Origin: Deltaproteobacteria bacterium
GTDB lineage: Bacteria; Desulfobacterota; WTBG01
Direction of reading: 5' to 3'
Length of the DNA: 6,257 nucleotides
Assembly: GCA_013139225.1 (NCBI GenBank)
Contig: WTBG01000254.1
Coordinates: 1 to 6,257, forward strand
The position numbers were made by a program, and so were the translations under genes. Under the pieces are notes generated by a model, which had not been told where the DNA came from, ran no database searches, and saw nothing but the letters and a program-made list of their open reading frames with translations. Every line of letters starts with the position of its first letter. The stretch's first letter is position 1. This document shows positions 1 through 5,983 of the stretch, in pieces.

Positions 1-1907
1 CTTGTTGAGGCCGCAATCAAATGTTCCTCTCCTTCTGTCGATCCATCTTCATCTTTCAATTCCACCACCGTTTCCTCTGTGCTCTGGGCTTCCGTTCCCA
101 AAGATTGCAGTCCACTTCCATCTTCACTTCTTTCTTCCACTTCCTTCTTCTCTTCAAATTTTTCCTTTAACTCTTCTCCCAAGGATGTCGTAGCCTCTTC
201 CTGGCTCCCCATATACTCCTTTATTCCCTCTTTCTCTTCACTCTCCTTTATCTCTTTTATACATAAGCTAACTTTCCTCCCTTTCTTATCGATATTGGTA
301 ATAACAGCAGAGAGTTCATCTCCTGACTTGCAATTCTCCATTTTAACATCATCACCCAGTTCGGAAACATGGATGAGTCCTTCAATCCCCTCACCAAGTT
401 CGATAAAAATGCCGAAGCTAGTAACGTTAGTAATAGTTCCTGTAACATTCTGACCTTTATTAAACCGCTCAGAAATCTCATCCCAGGGGTCTTTTTCTAA
501 TTGTTTGATACCAAGAGAAAATCTTTCGTTCTCTTTGTCAATACTTAAAACGACCGCCCTCACTTCTTGTCCCCTTTTATAAAGTTCAGAGGGGTGTTTT
601 ACCTTCTGAGTCCAAGAGATGTCAGATATATGTACTAAACCATCTATGCCTTCATCAAATCCAATGAATATCCCAAAATCTGTTATATTTTTTATACTAC
701 CCTCTATTACAGTCCCGGGTGGATACTTCTCTTCCATGAGAACCCATGGATTGGGCTCCAACTGCTTTAAACTTAGGGAAATTCTCTTCCTTGGCACATC
801 CAGATCTAAAACCATGGCTTCGACCTCATCTCCCACAGATAACAACTGAGAAGGGTGCTTCATCCTTTTAACCCATGACATCTCAGAGATGTGTATCAAA
901 CCTTCGATCCCTTCATCCAATTCGATGAAAGCACCATAATTCGTAATATTTACTATTTTCCCTTTTAACCTGGCACCAACCGGGTACTTTTCCTCTGCTT
1001 TGGTCCAAGGGTCAGACTTGATCTGTTTATATCCCAAAGACACCCTTTCTTTTTCCTTATCGAAACTTAGTATTTTGACATTGATTTTATCCCCGATTTT
1101 GAACAATTCTGAAGGATGTGACACTCTACCCCACGATATATCTGTAATATGAAGAAGACCATCAATACCACCCAGGTCAACAAATAGTCCATAATCGGTA
1201 ATATTTTTGATTATCCCTTCGACAATTTCTCCTTCACTGAGGGTCTTCACTGTTTCCTTTCTTAATACTTCCCTCTCTTTCTCCAAAAGTGCCCTGCGCG
1301 ACAAAACAATATTCCCCCGCCTTTTATTAAACTTAAGAACTTTAAACTTAAAAGTCTTACCAATCAGAGTTCCCAGATCTCTGATTGGATGAAGGTCAAC
1401 TTGAGAACCTGGCAAAAATGCAGGAATACCAATATCGACGGACAAGCCTCCCTTAATCAAAGCACTTACCTTTCCTTCAATAACCCCATCTTTCTCCAGG
1501 ACTTTATTGATCTCTTCCCAAACTCTTAACTGGTCTGCTTTGTCTTTAGATAGAACTATCTCTCCATCATCGTCTTCCCACTGTTCCAGATATACCTGAA
1601 CTTTATCTCCTACTTTAACCGTTAGTTGCCCTTTCTCATCCTTGAATTGTGAAATGGGAATTCTTCCCTCAGATTTATATCCTACATCCACAACTACATA
1701 ATCAGTTATGGTTTGAATCACTTCCCCTTGAATGACTTCCCCCTGTTTTAAATCCTTTATACTATTCTCAAAAATCTCTTGAAAGCTTAACTCCTCTTCT
1801 TCCTGGTTGCTATCTCCCGATGATTTGTTCTCACTTCCTTCCATAAGCAAATCTTCATTTGCATTCTTTGATTTTGTTTCAGAATAAACTTCGTGGTTGT
1901 TTTCCAT
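1..1907 (-). CDS. rpsA: 30S ribosomal protein S1, C-terminus cut by the window edge
   Basis: Ribosomal protein S1 binds mRNA on the 30S subunit and helps load structured or weak-SD messages. The frame is open without interruption from ATG 1907 to the left edge (635 codons plus two bases), so the stop lies outside. Six S1 (OB-fold) repeats are visible, at roughly residues 55-122, 140-205, 225-295, 309-382, 395-468 and 482-552. Repeats 3-5 carry the hallmark pattern of GxF(I/V) strands followed by HI(S/T)(D/E)xSW and HPSxL. Repeats 1 and 2 are more divergent, as in S1 generally, where they serve ribosome docking. About 45 acidic residues' worth of N-terminal extension precede repeat 1, and an acidic tail (25 Glu and 3 Asp in residues 551-635) follows repeat 6. 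The start is supported by GGGGGT at 1916-1921, 8 bases upstream. It lies 22 bases after cmk and is probably co-transcribed with it. The six-repeat order makes other S1-domain proteins unlikely. Confidence 0.96.
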   Translation of the reverse strand, partial: MENNHEVYSETKSKNANEDLLMEGSENKSSGDSNQEEEELSFQEIFENSIKDLKQGEVIQGEVIQTITDYVVVDVGYKSEGRIPISQFKDEKGQLTVKVGDKVQVYLEQWEDDDGEIVLSKDKADQLRVWEEINKVLEKDGVIEGKVSALIKGGLSVDIGIPAFLPGSQVDLHPIRDLGTLIGKTFKFKVLKFNKRRGNIVLSRRALLEKEREVLRKETVKTLSEGEIVEGIIKNITDYGLFVDLGGIDGLLHITDISWGRVSHPSELFKIGDKINVKILSFDKEKERVSLGYKQIKSDPWTKAEEKYPVGARLKGKIVNITNYGAFIELDEGIEGLIHISEMSWVKRMKHPSQLLSVGDEVEAMVLDLDVPRKRISLSLKQLEPNPWVLMEEKYPPGTVIEGSIKNITDFGIFIGFDEGIDGLVHISDISWTQKVKHPSELYKRGQEVRAVVLSIDKENERFSLGIKQLEKDPWDEISERFNKGQNVTGTITNVTSFGIFIELGEGIEGLIHVSELGDDVKMENCKSGDELSAVITNIDKKGRKVSLCIKEIKESEEKEGIKEYMGSQEEATTSLGEELKEKFEEKKEVEERSEDGSGLQSLGTEAQSTEETVVELKDEDGSTEGEEHLIAAST

Positions 1908-1929
1908 TAATACTTACCCCCAGGTTATT

Positions 1930-2616
1930 TTATTTTGAAGAAGAAGGCAGACGCTGTTGAACTATCTTCAACATTGCTTCCACGACTTCTTCAAGGTTCA
2001 TCTTTGTTGAATCAACTTCTATAGCATCATCTGCTGGTTTCAAAGGAGAAAGTGCCCTCCTTGTGTCATCTGAATCCCTTTTTTCTATCTCTCGAATAAT
2101 CTTATCAAGATCAAATACTTTGCCTTTGTCCCGATACTGCTTAAACCTCCTCTCTCCTCTAATGTTTAACGATGCATTGAGAAAAAATTTTACCTCCGCC
2201 TCTGGGAAAACAACAGTTCCCATATCCCTGCCTTCTACTACGATACCACCCCCATCTCCCAACTTCCGTTGGATTTTGAGCAGTGCATCTCTCACAACCT
2301 TTTTTGCCGATACTCCAGAAGCAAGGAGGCTCATCTCAGGAGTTCTAATCTCCTCAGAAACGTCCTTTCCTTCTAAAAAAAACCCGAGTTTTCCATTTTT
2401 CTTACCAAAACAAACGTCGAGCCTGTTGCAAAGTAAGGAAAGGCCATCTTCATCCTCGGGATCGAGATTCTCTTGCTTTACCTTCAAAGCAACTACTCTA
2501 TATAGTGCTCCTGTATCGATATACTGATACTTGAGCTTTTCAGCCAAAAGCTGACTAACTGTACTTTTACCTGCCCCTGAAGGACCATCAATTGTAATAA
2601 TTAACTTTCTTTTCAT
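1930..2616 (-). CDS. cmk: Cytidylate kinase (CMP/dCMP kinase)
   Basis: This cytosolic enzyme transfers phosphate from ATP to CMP or dCMP, giving CDP/dCDP for nucleotide salvage and recycling of CMP from RNA and lipid turnover. The 228-aa protein has the usual length. Visible motifs are the P-loop GPSGAGKST (residues 11-19), the family signature IDTGALYR (33-40) in the CMP-binding region, EGRDMGTVVFP (128-138), the lid-like RDSDDTRR (180-187) and PLKPADDAIEVDST (191-204) near the C-terminus. These match the bacterial Cmk family rather than UMP or adenylate kinases. The start is set by AGGTGA at 2623-2628, 6 bases before ATG 2616. It is the first gene of a cmk-rpsA pair. I could not identify its promoter with confidence. 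Nothing suggests damage; all key motifs are intact. Confidence 0.97.
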   Translation of the reverse strand: MKRKLIITIDGPSGAGKSTVSQLLAEKLKYQYIDTGALYRVVALKVKQENLDPEDEDGLSLLCNRLDVCFGKKNGKLGFFLEGKDVSEEIRTPEMSLLASGVSAKKVVRDALLKIQRKLGDGGGIVVEGRDMGTVVFPEAEVKFFLNASLNIRGERRFKQYRDKGKVFDLDKIIREIEKRDSDDTRRALSPLKPADDAIEVDSTKMNLEEVVEAMLKIVQQRLPSSSK

Positions 2617-2708
2617 AAATGTTCACCTAAAACACCATAATTATTTTGTTTTGTCAAGTCCCAAAAGGCCTATGTTAGATAAAAAATAAAAGCTGATATT
2701 ACAAAAGA

Positions 2709-2876
2709 ATGGTATTATGTATGTGGAGACCGTTGATAATCCCAAAAGAGTTGTGCGAACTATCTGGACAACTCAAGAGAGTTAAAAATCCAGGGTATTA
2801 TTTAAGCACACCTTTTGTTTATGAACGAATAAAAATAAAATTCAAAAATATCCTTGACATTATGATAGTATTTTAA
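2709..2876 (+). CDS. Possible small ORF of 55 codons, unrecognised
   Basis: An open frame runs from ATG 2709 to TAA 2874-2876, with an alternative ATG at 2721. The product has a varied, protein-like composition, with segments such as RPLIIPKELCELSGQL, KNPGYYLSTPF and VYERIKIKF, rather than the low-complexity Lys/Asn/Ile runs typical of chance ORFs in AT-rich spacers. Against it, there is no convincing Shine-Dalgarno (only AAAAGA directly before the ATG). Its 3' end also runs through the -35 element and spacer of the next gene's promoter. I do not recognise the sequence. It could be a genuine small gene, a remnant of a larger decayed gene, or chance. Confidence 0.2.
   Translation: MVLCMWRPLIIPKELCELSGQLKRVKNPGYYLSTPFVYERIKIKFKNILDIMIVF
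2748..2783. repeat. Inverted repeat with a competing alternative hairpin
   Basis: GAGTTGT (2748-2754) and ACAACTC (2768-2774) form a perfect 7-bp inverted repeat with a 13-base loop. The right arm can instead pair with GAGTT at 2779-2783 (AACTC, loop AAGA, GAGTT), so two mutually exclusive stems are possible. On the minus strand the 7-bp stem is followed by TTTT, which resembles a weak terminator or attenuator upstream of cmk. The stem is short and not GC-rich, so an operator-like site or chance are equally possible. Confidence 0.25.
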
Positions 2877-2882
2877 TATGTT
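2854..2882 (+). promoter_or_regulatory. Sigma-70-type promoter for the 79-aa protein gene
   Basis: An exact -35 TTGACA (2854-2859) is separated by 17 bases from TATGTT (2877-2882), which matches TATAAT at four of six positions. Transcription would start near 2889, leaving an AT-rich leader of about 70 bases before ATG 2958. This is one of the two best promoter matches in the window. Confidence 0.65.
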
Positions 2883-2957
2883 GGTCATAACTTTTAGCAA
2901 TTTTTTAACCTTGATTATCATTTAGGCTAAGTAAATTTAAAGGAAAGGAGAGAGAGT

Positions 2958-3197
2958 ATGGCTGAACTCAACTGGCAAGGTAACAGTAAGGAAATGTTTG
3001 AAAAGTTAATAGAAAGCTCACCGAAACCTTTCAGGGCAATGACGGAAAAAAAGATGCTGGAAGGTATGGAGAAAAAAGCTGGCGAAGGTGGGGCAGTTAC
3101 TGAGGATATAGTAGAAGAAGTAGTCAAAGAGATTACTCCTAAGCCCTTTGTAGCTATGGCTTTGAAAAATATTGAGCCTCTGAAAACTAAAACATAA
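2958..3197 (+). CDS. Small PCP_red-like protein (79 aa) with internal PKPFxAM duplication
   Basis: This is a complete small gene with a strong ribosome binding site (AAAGGAG at 2944-2950, 7 bases before the ATG), its own promoter and a terminator close behind. The 79-aa product is charged, soluble and probably helical, with no signal peptide or membrane segment. A Trp near the start (W6), a Pro-rich turn (P22-P24), an Arg/Lys-rich helix, EKKAGEGG (38-45) and VTEDIVEEVVKE (47-58) resemble the PCP_red domain. That domain is known from the C-terminus of the light-independent protochlorophyllide reductase B subunit and from small stand-alone proteins of unknown role in non-photosynthetic anaerobes. 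PKPFRAM (22-28) recurs as PKPFVAM (61-67), each followed by a Lys two residues on. There are no cysteines, so it is not a metal-cluster protein by itself. That it is a real gene is very likely; the family assignment is by eye and tentative. No function can be assigned from its neighbours. Confidence 0.8.
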   Translation: MAELNWQGNSKEMFEKLIESSPKPFRAMTEKKMLEGMEKKAGEGGAVTEDIVEEVVKEITPKPFVAMALKNIEPLKTKT

Positions 3198-3214
3198 TCC
3201 CACTCTTTATTTAT

Positions 3215-3260
3215 TAAAAGGGGCAGCTCGTGATTAATTCACGAGAACTGCCCCTTTTTA
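3215..3260. terminator. Strong bidirectional rho-independent terminator
   Basis: TAAAAGGGGCAG then CTCGTG (to 3232) pairs across the loop ATTAATT (3233-3239) with CACGAG, a 2-base AA bulge and CTGCCCCTTTTTA. The long GC-rich stem has an A-tract on the left arm and a T-tract on the right. It can therefore end transcripts from both directions: the 79-aa protein gene on the plus strand (stop 18 bases upstream) and the DUF3047-like gene on the minus strand, whose stop codon ends at 3303. Confidence 0.92.
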
Positions 3261-3302
3261 ATAACCAAATCTACCCTGTAATCAATATGATTATCTTTTC
3301 AA

Positions 3303-4070
3303 TCAGCCACCCTTTTCCCCGTCAGATATATGTTTTGTCTGACGAACAACACCCCTCTTAACACAAACATCATCATAATCAGCCATTGCTTCTGAGGATG
3401 TATCATCAGCATCAGTTAAAATTCCTATAGCTCGTACTTCATCGGGTTCTTTATGAAACAGCCTTTTGTAATCTTCGTAGACATTTACTTCTTCAGTTAT
3501 CCATTGACCTAAAGGAGAGCTGCCGTTCTCCAGAACAATAATCTTGGTTTTTTTAGCATATGGGCTTTCTGTAACGGTTCCCTTAGGCAAAGATGAACTC
3601 CACACATATTTTATGCATTCAGGCTTCAAACTATCAGGGACGGGGACTTTCATCCACCAGCTTTTTTTTAATCTCTCAGGTTTAAACAAACTGGGGAAAA
3701 TAATGTATATACCAGCAACACTGTCTCCTGAACTTTTATATCTTTCATCACCTCCATCAGGAAGCTTCAAAGCTCTCCACCTCCATGAAATAATGGGGAA
3801 TTCCTTCAGATTATATTTAAATTCCTTAGCAAGGATATCACCACTACCCTTCACTCTTGCTTCGAGAAAATAATTTTTTTCCTCCTCTCCTATTTTGTAA
3901 GAATCTCTAAACTTATCATTTGCTGACACCCAGCCCTCTAAATACCCCAATTTGCCAGATGAATCAAATGTTTCTACTTCAAGAACATCTATTCCCTCGT
4001 CCGAGCTCATAATCACACCACAAACTAATAATAACAAAAGGAGCGTACAAATAATACAAACCCTCATCAT
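3303..4070 (-). CDS. Exported DUF3047-family protein
   Basis: This is a 255-aa protein of unknown function, recognised as DUF3047-like from a chain of motifs: ISWRWR (94-99), LPDGGDERYKSSGDSVAGIYIIF (from 103), IKYVWSSSLPKG (153-164), ESPYAKKTKIIVLENG (168-183), GQW (188-190), NVYEDYKRLF (196-205) with EPDEV (208-212), and IGILTDADDTSSEAMADYDDV (215-235). The N-terminus is a signal peptide or anchor: a short charged start, then a run of about 14 hydrophobic residues to residue 21. A Cys at 17 follows LLV, so it resembles a lipobox but has Val where Gly/Ala/Ser is normal at -1. Export to the periplasm or envelope is likely, lipidation uncertain. I place the start at ATG 4070, because AAGGTGG (4079-4085) sits 8 bases upstream. 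A GTG at 4082 would lie inside that ribosome binding site. An immediately following ATG (4067) is also possible. It has its own promoter and ends at the shared terminator, so it looks monocistronic. Confidence 0.85.
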   Translation of the reverse strand: MMRVCIICTLLLLLLVCGVIMSSDEGIDVLEVETFDSSGKLGYLEGWVSANDKFRDSYKIGEEEKNYFLEARVKGSGDILAKEFKYNLKEFPIISWRWRALKLPDGGDERYKSSGDSVAGIYIIFPSLFKPERLKKSWWMKVPVPDSLKPECIKYVWSSSLPKGTVTESPYAKKTKIIVLENGSSPLGQWITEEVNVYEDYKRLFHKEPDEVRAIGILTDADDTSSEAMADYDDVCVKRGVVRQTKHISDGEKGG

Positions 4071-4078
4071 CAATATAT

Positions 4079-4085
4079 CCACCTT
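4079..4085 (-). promoter_or_regulatory. Ribosome binding site that fixes the DUF3047 gene start
   Basis: Read on the minus strand this is AAGGTGG, 8 bases before ATG 4070. It overlaps the in-frame GTG at 4082, which makes that longer start unlikely and shortens the protein by four residues, to 255. Confidence 0.75.
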
Positions 4086-4101
4086 ATTTAGTATTTCAGT
4101 A

Positions 4102-4130
4102 CATATACCTTAAATAAACGCTTATGTCAA
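4102..4130 (-). promoter_or_regulatory. Sigma-70-type promoter for the DUF3047 gene
   Basis: On the minus strand an exact TTGACA (4130-4125) is followed after 17 bases by TATATG (4107-4102), matching TATAAT in its first four positions. The predicted start near 4095 gives a leader of about 25 bases containing the AAGGTGG ribosome binding site. Spacing and gene position agree well. Confidence 0.7.
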
Positions 4131-4161
4131 TTTTTTGATGAAACACCAGTTCATTCTAAAC

Positions 4162-4191
4162 TTGACAGCTTACTTCAATTTCTGCTAGTTT
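4162..4191 (+). promoter_or_regulatory. Probable ilvD promoter with an extended -10
   Basis: An exact TTGACA (4162-4167) is followed after 18 bases by TAGTTT (4186-4191), a weak -10 match, but preceded by TG one base upstream (4183-4184), as in extended -10 promoters. Transcription would begin near 4198, with about 54 bases of leader. That leader shows no ORF rich in Ile, Val or Leu codons and no terminator hairpin, so leader-peptide attenuation of the classical ilv type is not visible. Confidence 0.5.
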
Positions 4192-4251
4192 CACCTTTAG
4201 TTGTTTTTCTTTTGAAATCATAAATTTATTAATCAATCAGAGGAGATATCC

Positions 4252-5916
4252 ATGCGCAGTGATTTAATGAAAAAAGGTTTAGAGAAAGCACCTCACCGCT
4301 CTCTTTATAAGGCTATGGGATATACCGACGAAGAGATAGCACAGCCTATTATTGGAGTGGCTAATCCCGCTAATGAGATCATTCCAGGACATATTCATTT
4401 AAACGAAATCGCAAAAGCAGTAAAGGCAGGCATTCGCTATGCAGGAGGTACGCCCGTAATGTTCGGAACAATTGGTGTTTGTGATGGCATAGCTATGCAC
4501 CATACAGGCATGAAATACTCTCTCGCCAGCAGAGAACTTATTGCCGATTCTATCGAGGTGATGGCTATGGCCCACCCATTTGATGGATTGGTTTTAGTAA
4601 CCAACTGTGACAAAATAACTCCAGGGATGCTCATGGCTGCTCTGCGCATAAATATCCCTGCTATTATCATAAGTGGAGGGCCTATGCTTGCCGGACGCAA
4701 AAACGGTAAAAAAACTGATGTCATCACTGTCTTCGAAGCAGTAGGTAAGGTAAGGGCTGGAAAGATGAATGAAGAAGAACTCAAAGACCTTGAGGATGTT
4801 GCCTGCCCCGGATGTGGAAGCTGTGCCGGCATGTTCACTGCTAACACCATGAACTGCTTAACTGAAGCTCTCGGCATGGGACTGCCTGGCAATGGCACCA
4901 TACCTGCTGTTGATGCAAGGAGGATAAGACTCGCTAAAATGGCAGGAATGAAGGCTATGGAACTGGTGAAGAAAAATATCAAACCAAGGGATATTGCCAG
5001 CCTGAATGCTTTCCGAAATGCAATTGCTGTAGATATGGCTCTCGGTGGTTCAACTAATACAGTACTCCATCTTCCCGCGATTGCTAAAGAGGCAACCATA
5101 GAACTCAACATCGATCTCTTTAGTGAGTTGAGTAAAAAAACTCCCAACCTCTGCAGGATAAGTCCTGCAGGAACAGACCATCTGGAAGACCTGGATGCCG
5201 CAGGCGGAGTACCTGCTTTAATGTCAGAACTATCCGAACATAATCTCATTCACAAAGATGCTTTAACCGTAACTGGTAAAACAGTAGGTGAAAATATCTC
5301 TGGAGCAAGTGTATCTAACCCGGAAGTTATAAGGCCTCTCAAAAAAGCCTATCATAAAGAAGGCGGGATTGCTATTCTGAGAGGAAACCTGGCACCAGAC
5401 GGAGCAGTAGTAAAGCAAGCAGCAGTTGATGAGAGAATGTTAACGAATAGAGGAACTGCCCGGGTTTTCAATTCTGAAGAAGAAGCAGTGGAATCAATTA
5501 TGGATAACAAGATTAAACCGGGTGATATTGTAGTTATCAGATACGAAGGGCCAAAAGGGGGACCGGGTATGAGAGAAATGCTCACTGCTACTGCTATCAT
5601 TGCTGGTATGGAATTAGACAAAGATGTTGCTTTGCTTACGGATGGTAGATTCAGCGGGGGAACTAGAGGTGCAGCTATCGGCCACATTTCACCAGAAGCT
5701 ATGGAAGGCGGACTTATTGCCCTGGTGCAAGATGGAGACATGATTGAAATTGACATCCCGGGTAAAAAACTAACATTAAAGGTATCTGATAAAGAATTGG
5801 AAGAAAGGAAGAAGAAATGGCAACCTCCCGAACCTAAAATCAAAGAAGGTTATGTCTATAGATACTCTCAAATGGTTACCTCTGCCAGCACGGGAGCAGT
5901 ATTTAAAGAAAAGTGA
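4252..5916 (+). CDS. ilvD: Dihydroxy-acid dehydratase
   Basis: IlvD dehydrates 2,3-dihydroxyisovalerate to 2-oxoisovalerate, and 2,3-dihydroxy-3-methylvalerate to 3-methyl-2-oxovalerate, the shared next-to-last step of valine and isoleucine synthesis; the first product also feeds leucine and pantothenate. The 554-aa length is typical. Visible motifs are GVCDGIAMHHTGMKYS (75-90) with the metal-ligand Asp78, NCDKITPGMLM (118-128) with cluster Cys119 and Mg-binding Asp120/Lys121, CPGCGSCAGMFTANTMNCL (185-203), GGSTNTVLHL (265-274), YEGPKGGPGMREM (431-443) and TDGRFSGGTRG (463-473), whose Ser468 corresponds to the proposed catalytic base. At 43-50 the sequence is IIPGHIHL: Gly46 replaces the Cys found in plant-type [2Fe-2S] enzymes, as in the E. 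coli [4Fe-4S] enzyme. The ATG is supported by AGAGGAG at 4239-4245 and the family-typical MRSD start. It stands apart from other ilv genes in this window. Confidence 0.98.
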   Translation: MRSDLMKKGLEKAPHRSLYKAMGYTDEEIAQPIIGVANPANEIIPGHIHLNEIAKAVKAGIRYAGGTPVMFGTIGVCDGIAMHHTGMKYSLASRELIADSIEVMAMAHPFDGLVLVTNCDKITPGMLMAALRINIPAIIISGGPMLAGRKNGKKTDVITVFEAVGKVRAGKMNEEELKDLEDVACPGCGSCAGMFTANTMNCLTEALGMGLPGNGTIPAVDARRIRLAKMAGMKAMELVKKNIKPRDIASLNAFRNAIAVDMALGGSTNTVLHLPAIAKEATIELNIDLFSELSKKTPNLCRISPAGTDHLEDLDAAGGVPALMSELSEHNLIHKDALTVTGKTVGENISGASVSNPEVIRPLKKAYHKEGGIAILRGNLAPDGAVVKQAAVDERMLTNRGTARVFNSEEEAVESIMDNKIKPGDIVVIRYEGPKGGPGMREMLTATAIIAGMELDKDVALLTDGRFSGGTRGAAIGHISPEAMEGGLIALVQDGDMIEIDIPGKKLTLKVSDKELEERKKKWQPPEPKIKEGYVYRYSQMVTSASTGAVFKEK

Positions 5917-5923
5917 AGAGGAA

Positions 5924-5983
5924 ATGGTTAGCACACAAGACGAAGTCCATGATAAACAAATAAAAGAATTAGGATTTTTCTAA
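5924..5983 (+). other. Possible 19-codon ORF directly after ilvD, doubtful
   Basis: Eight bases after the ilvD stop, ATG 5924 opens a 19-residue frame (MVSTQDEVHDKQIKELGFF) ending at TAA 5981-5983. GAGG at 5918-5921 is only two bases from the ATG, too close for normal initiation. Its end overlaps the 3' end of the convergent 67-aa gene by 15 bases. It may be a translationally coupled peptide or, more likely, a chance frame. I do not recognise it. Confidence 0.12.

Larger units (their letters stand above)
2617..2957. other. Intergenic region between cmk and the divergent small-protein gene
   Basis: This AT-rich spacer of 341 bases lies upstream of both flanking genes. It contains the cmk ribosome binding site, a well-formed rightward promoter, a 7-bp inverted repeat and a 55-codon rightward ORF of uncertain reality, each listed separately. 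The leftward promoter of cmk must lie here or beyond, but AT-rich sequence offers several weak candidates and none stands out. An exact TTGACA on the minus strand (2652-2657) has only TGTTTT as a 17-base-spaced partner, which would start transcription inside the cmk ribosome binding site. I saw no tRNA, riboswitch or mobile-element end. Confidence 0.7.

Noticed and set aside
79..453. Plus-strand Ser/Phe/Pro-rich frame of 124 codons at the left edge
   Set aside because: It is the antisense of the Glu/Lys-rich S1 tail (GAA/GAG read backwards gives TTC/CTC). Other short frames within 1-1907 on both strands, such as 257-481 minus, are also shadows of rpsA.
2063..2527. Plus-strand frame of 154 codons opposite cmk
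   Set aside because: It lies entirely within cmk, is rich in Ser/Pro/Leu as expected of an antisense frame, and lacks a ribosome binding site. The cmk frame carries all family motifs.
2629..2657. Minus-strand TTGACA as a cmk promoter
   Set aside because: The only suitably spaced -10 is TGTTTT, and transcription would begin within the cmk ribosome binding site. The AT-rich spacer makes such a chance hexamer likely.
4071..4082. GTG start at 4082 for the DUF3047 gene (259 aa)
   Set aside because: The GTG overlaps the best ribosome binding site AAGGTGG, which is correctly spaced for ATG 4070 instead.
4198..4251. Classical leader-peptide attenuator for ilvD
   Set aside because: The short leader has no run of Ile, Val or Leu codons in a start-to-stop frame and no terminator hairpin with a T-tract.
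4437..5249. Minus-strand frame of 270 codons opposite ilvD, and a second one at 5352-5843
   Set aside because: Both are antisense frames of an intact ilvD with Ser/Ala/Ile-rich composition and no family resemblance. They result from the codon bias of the real gene.
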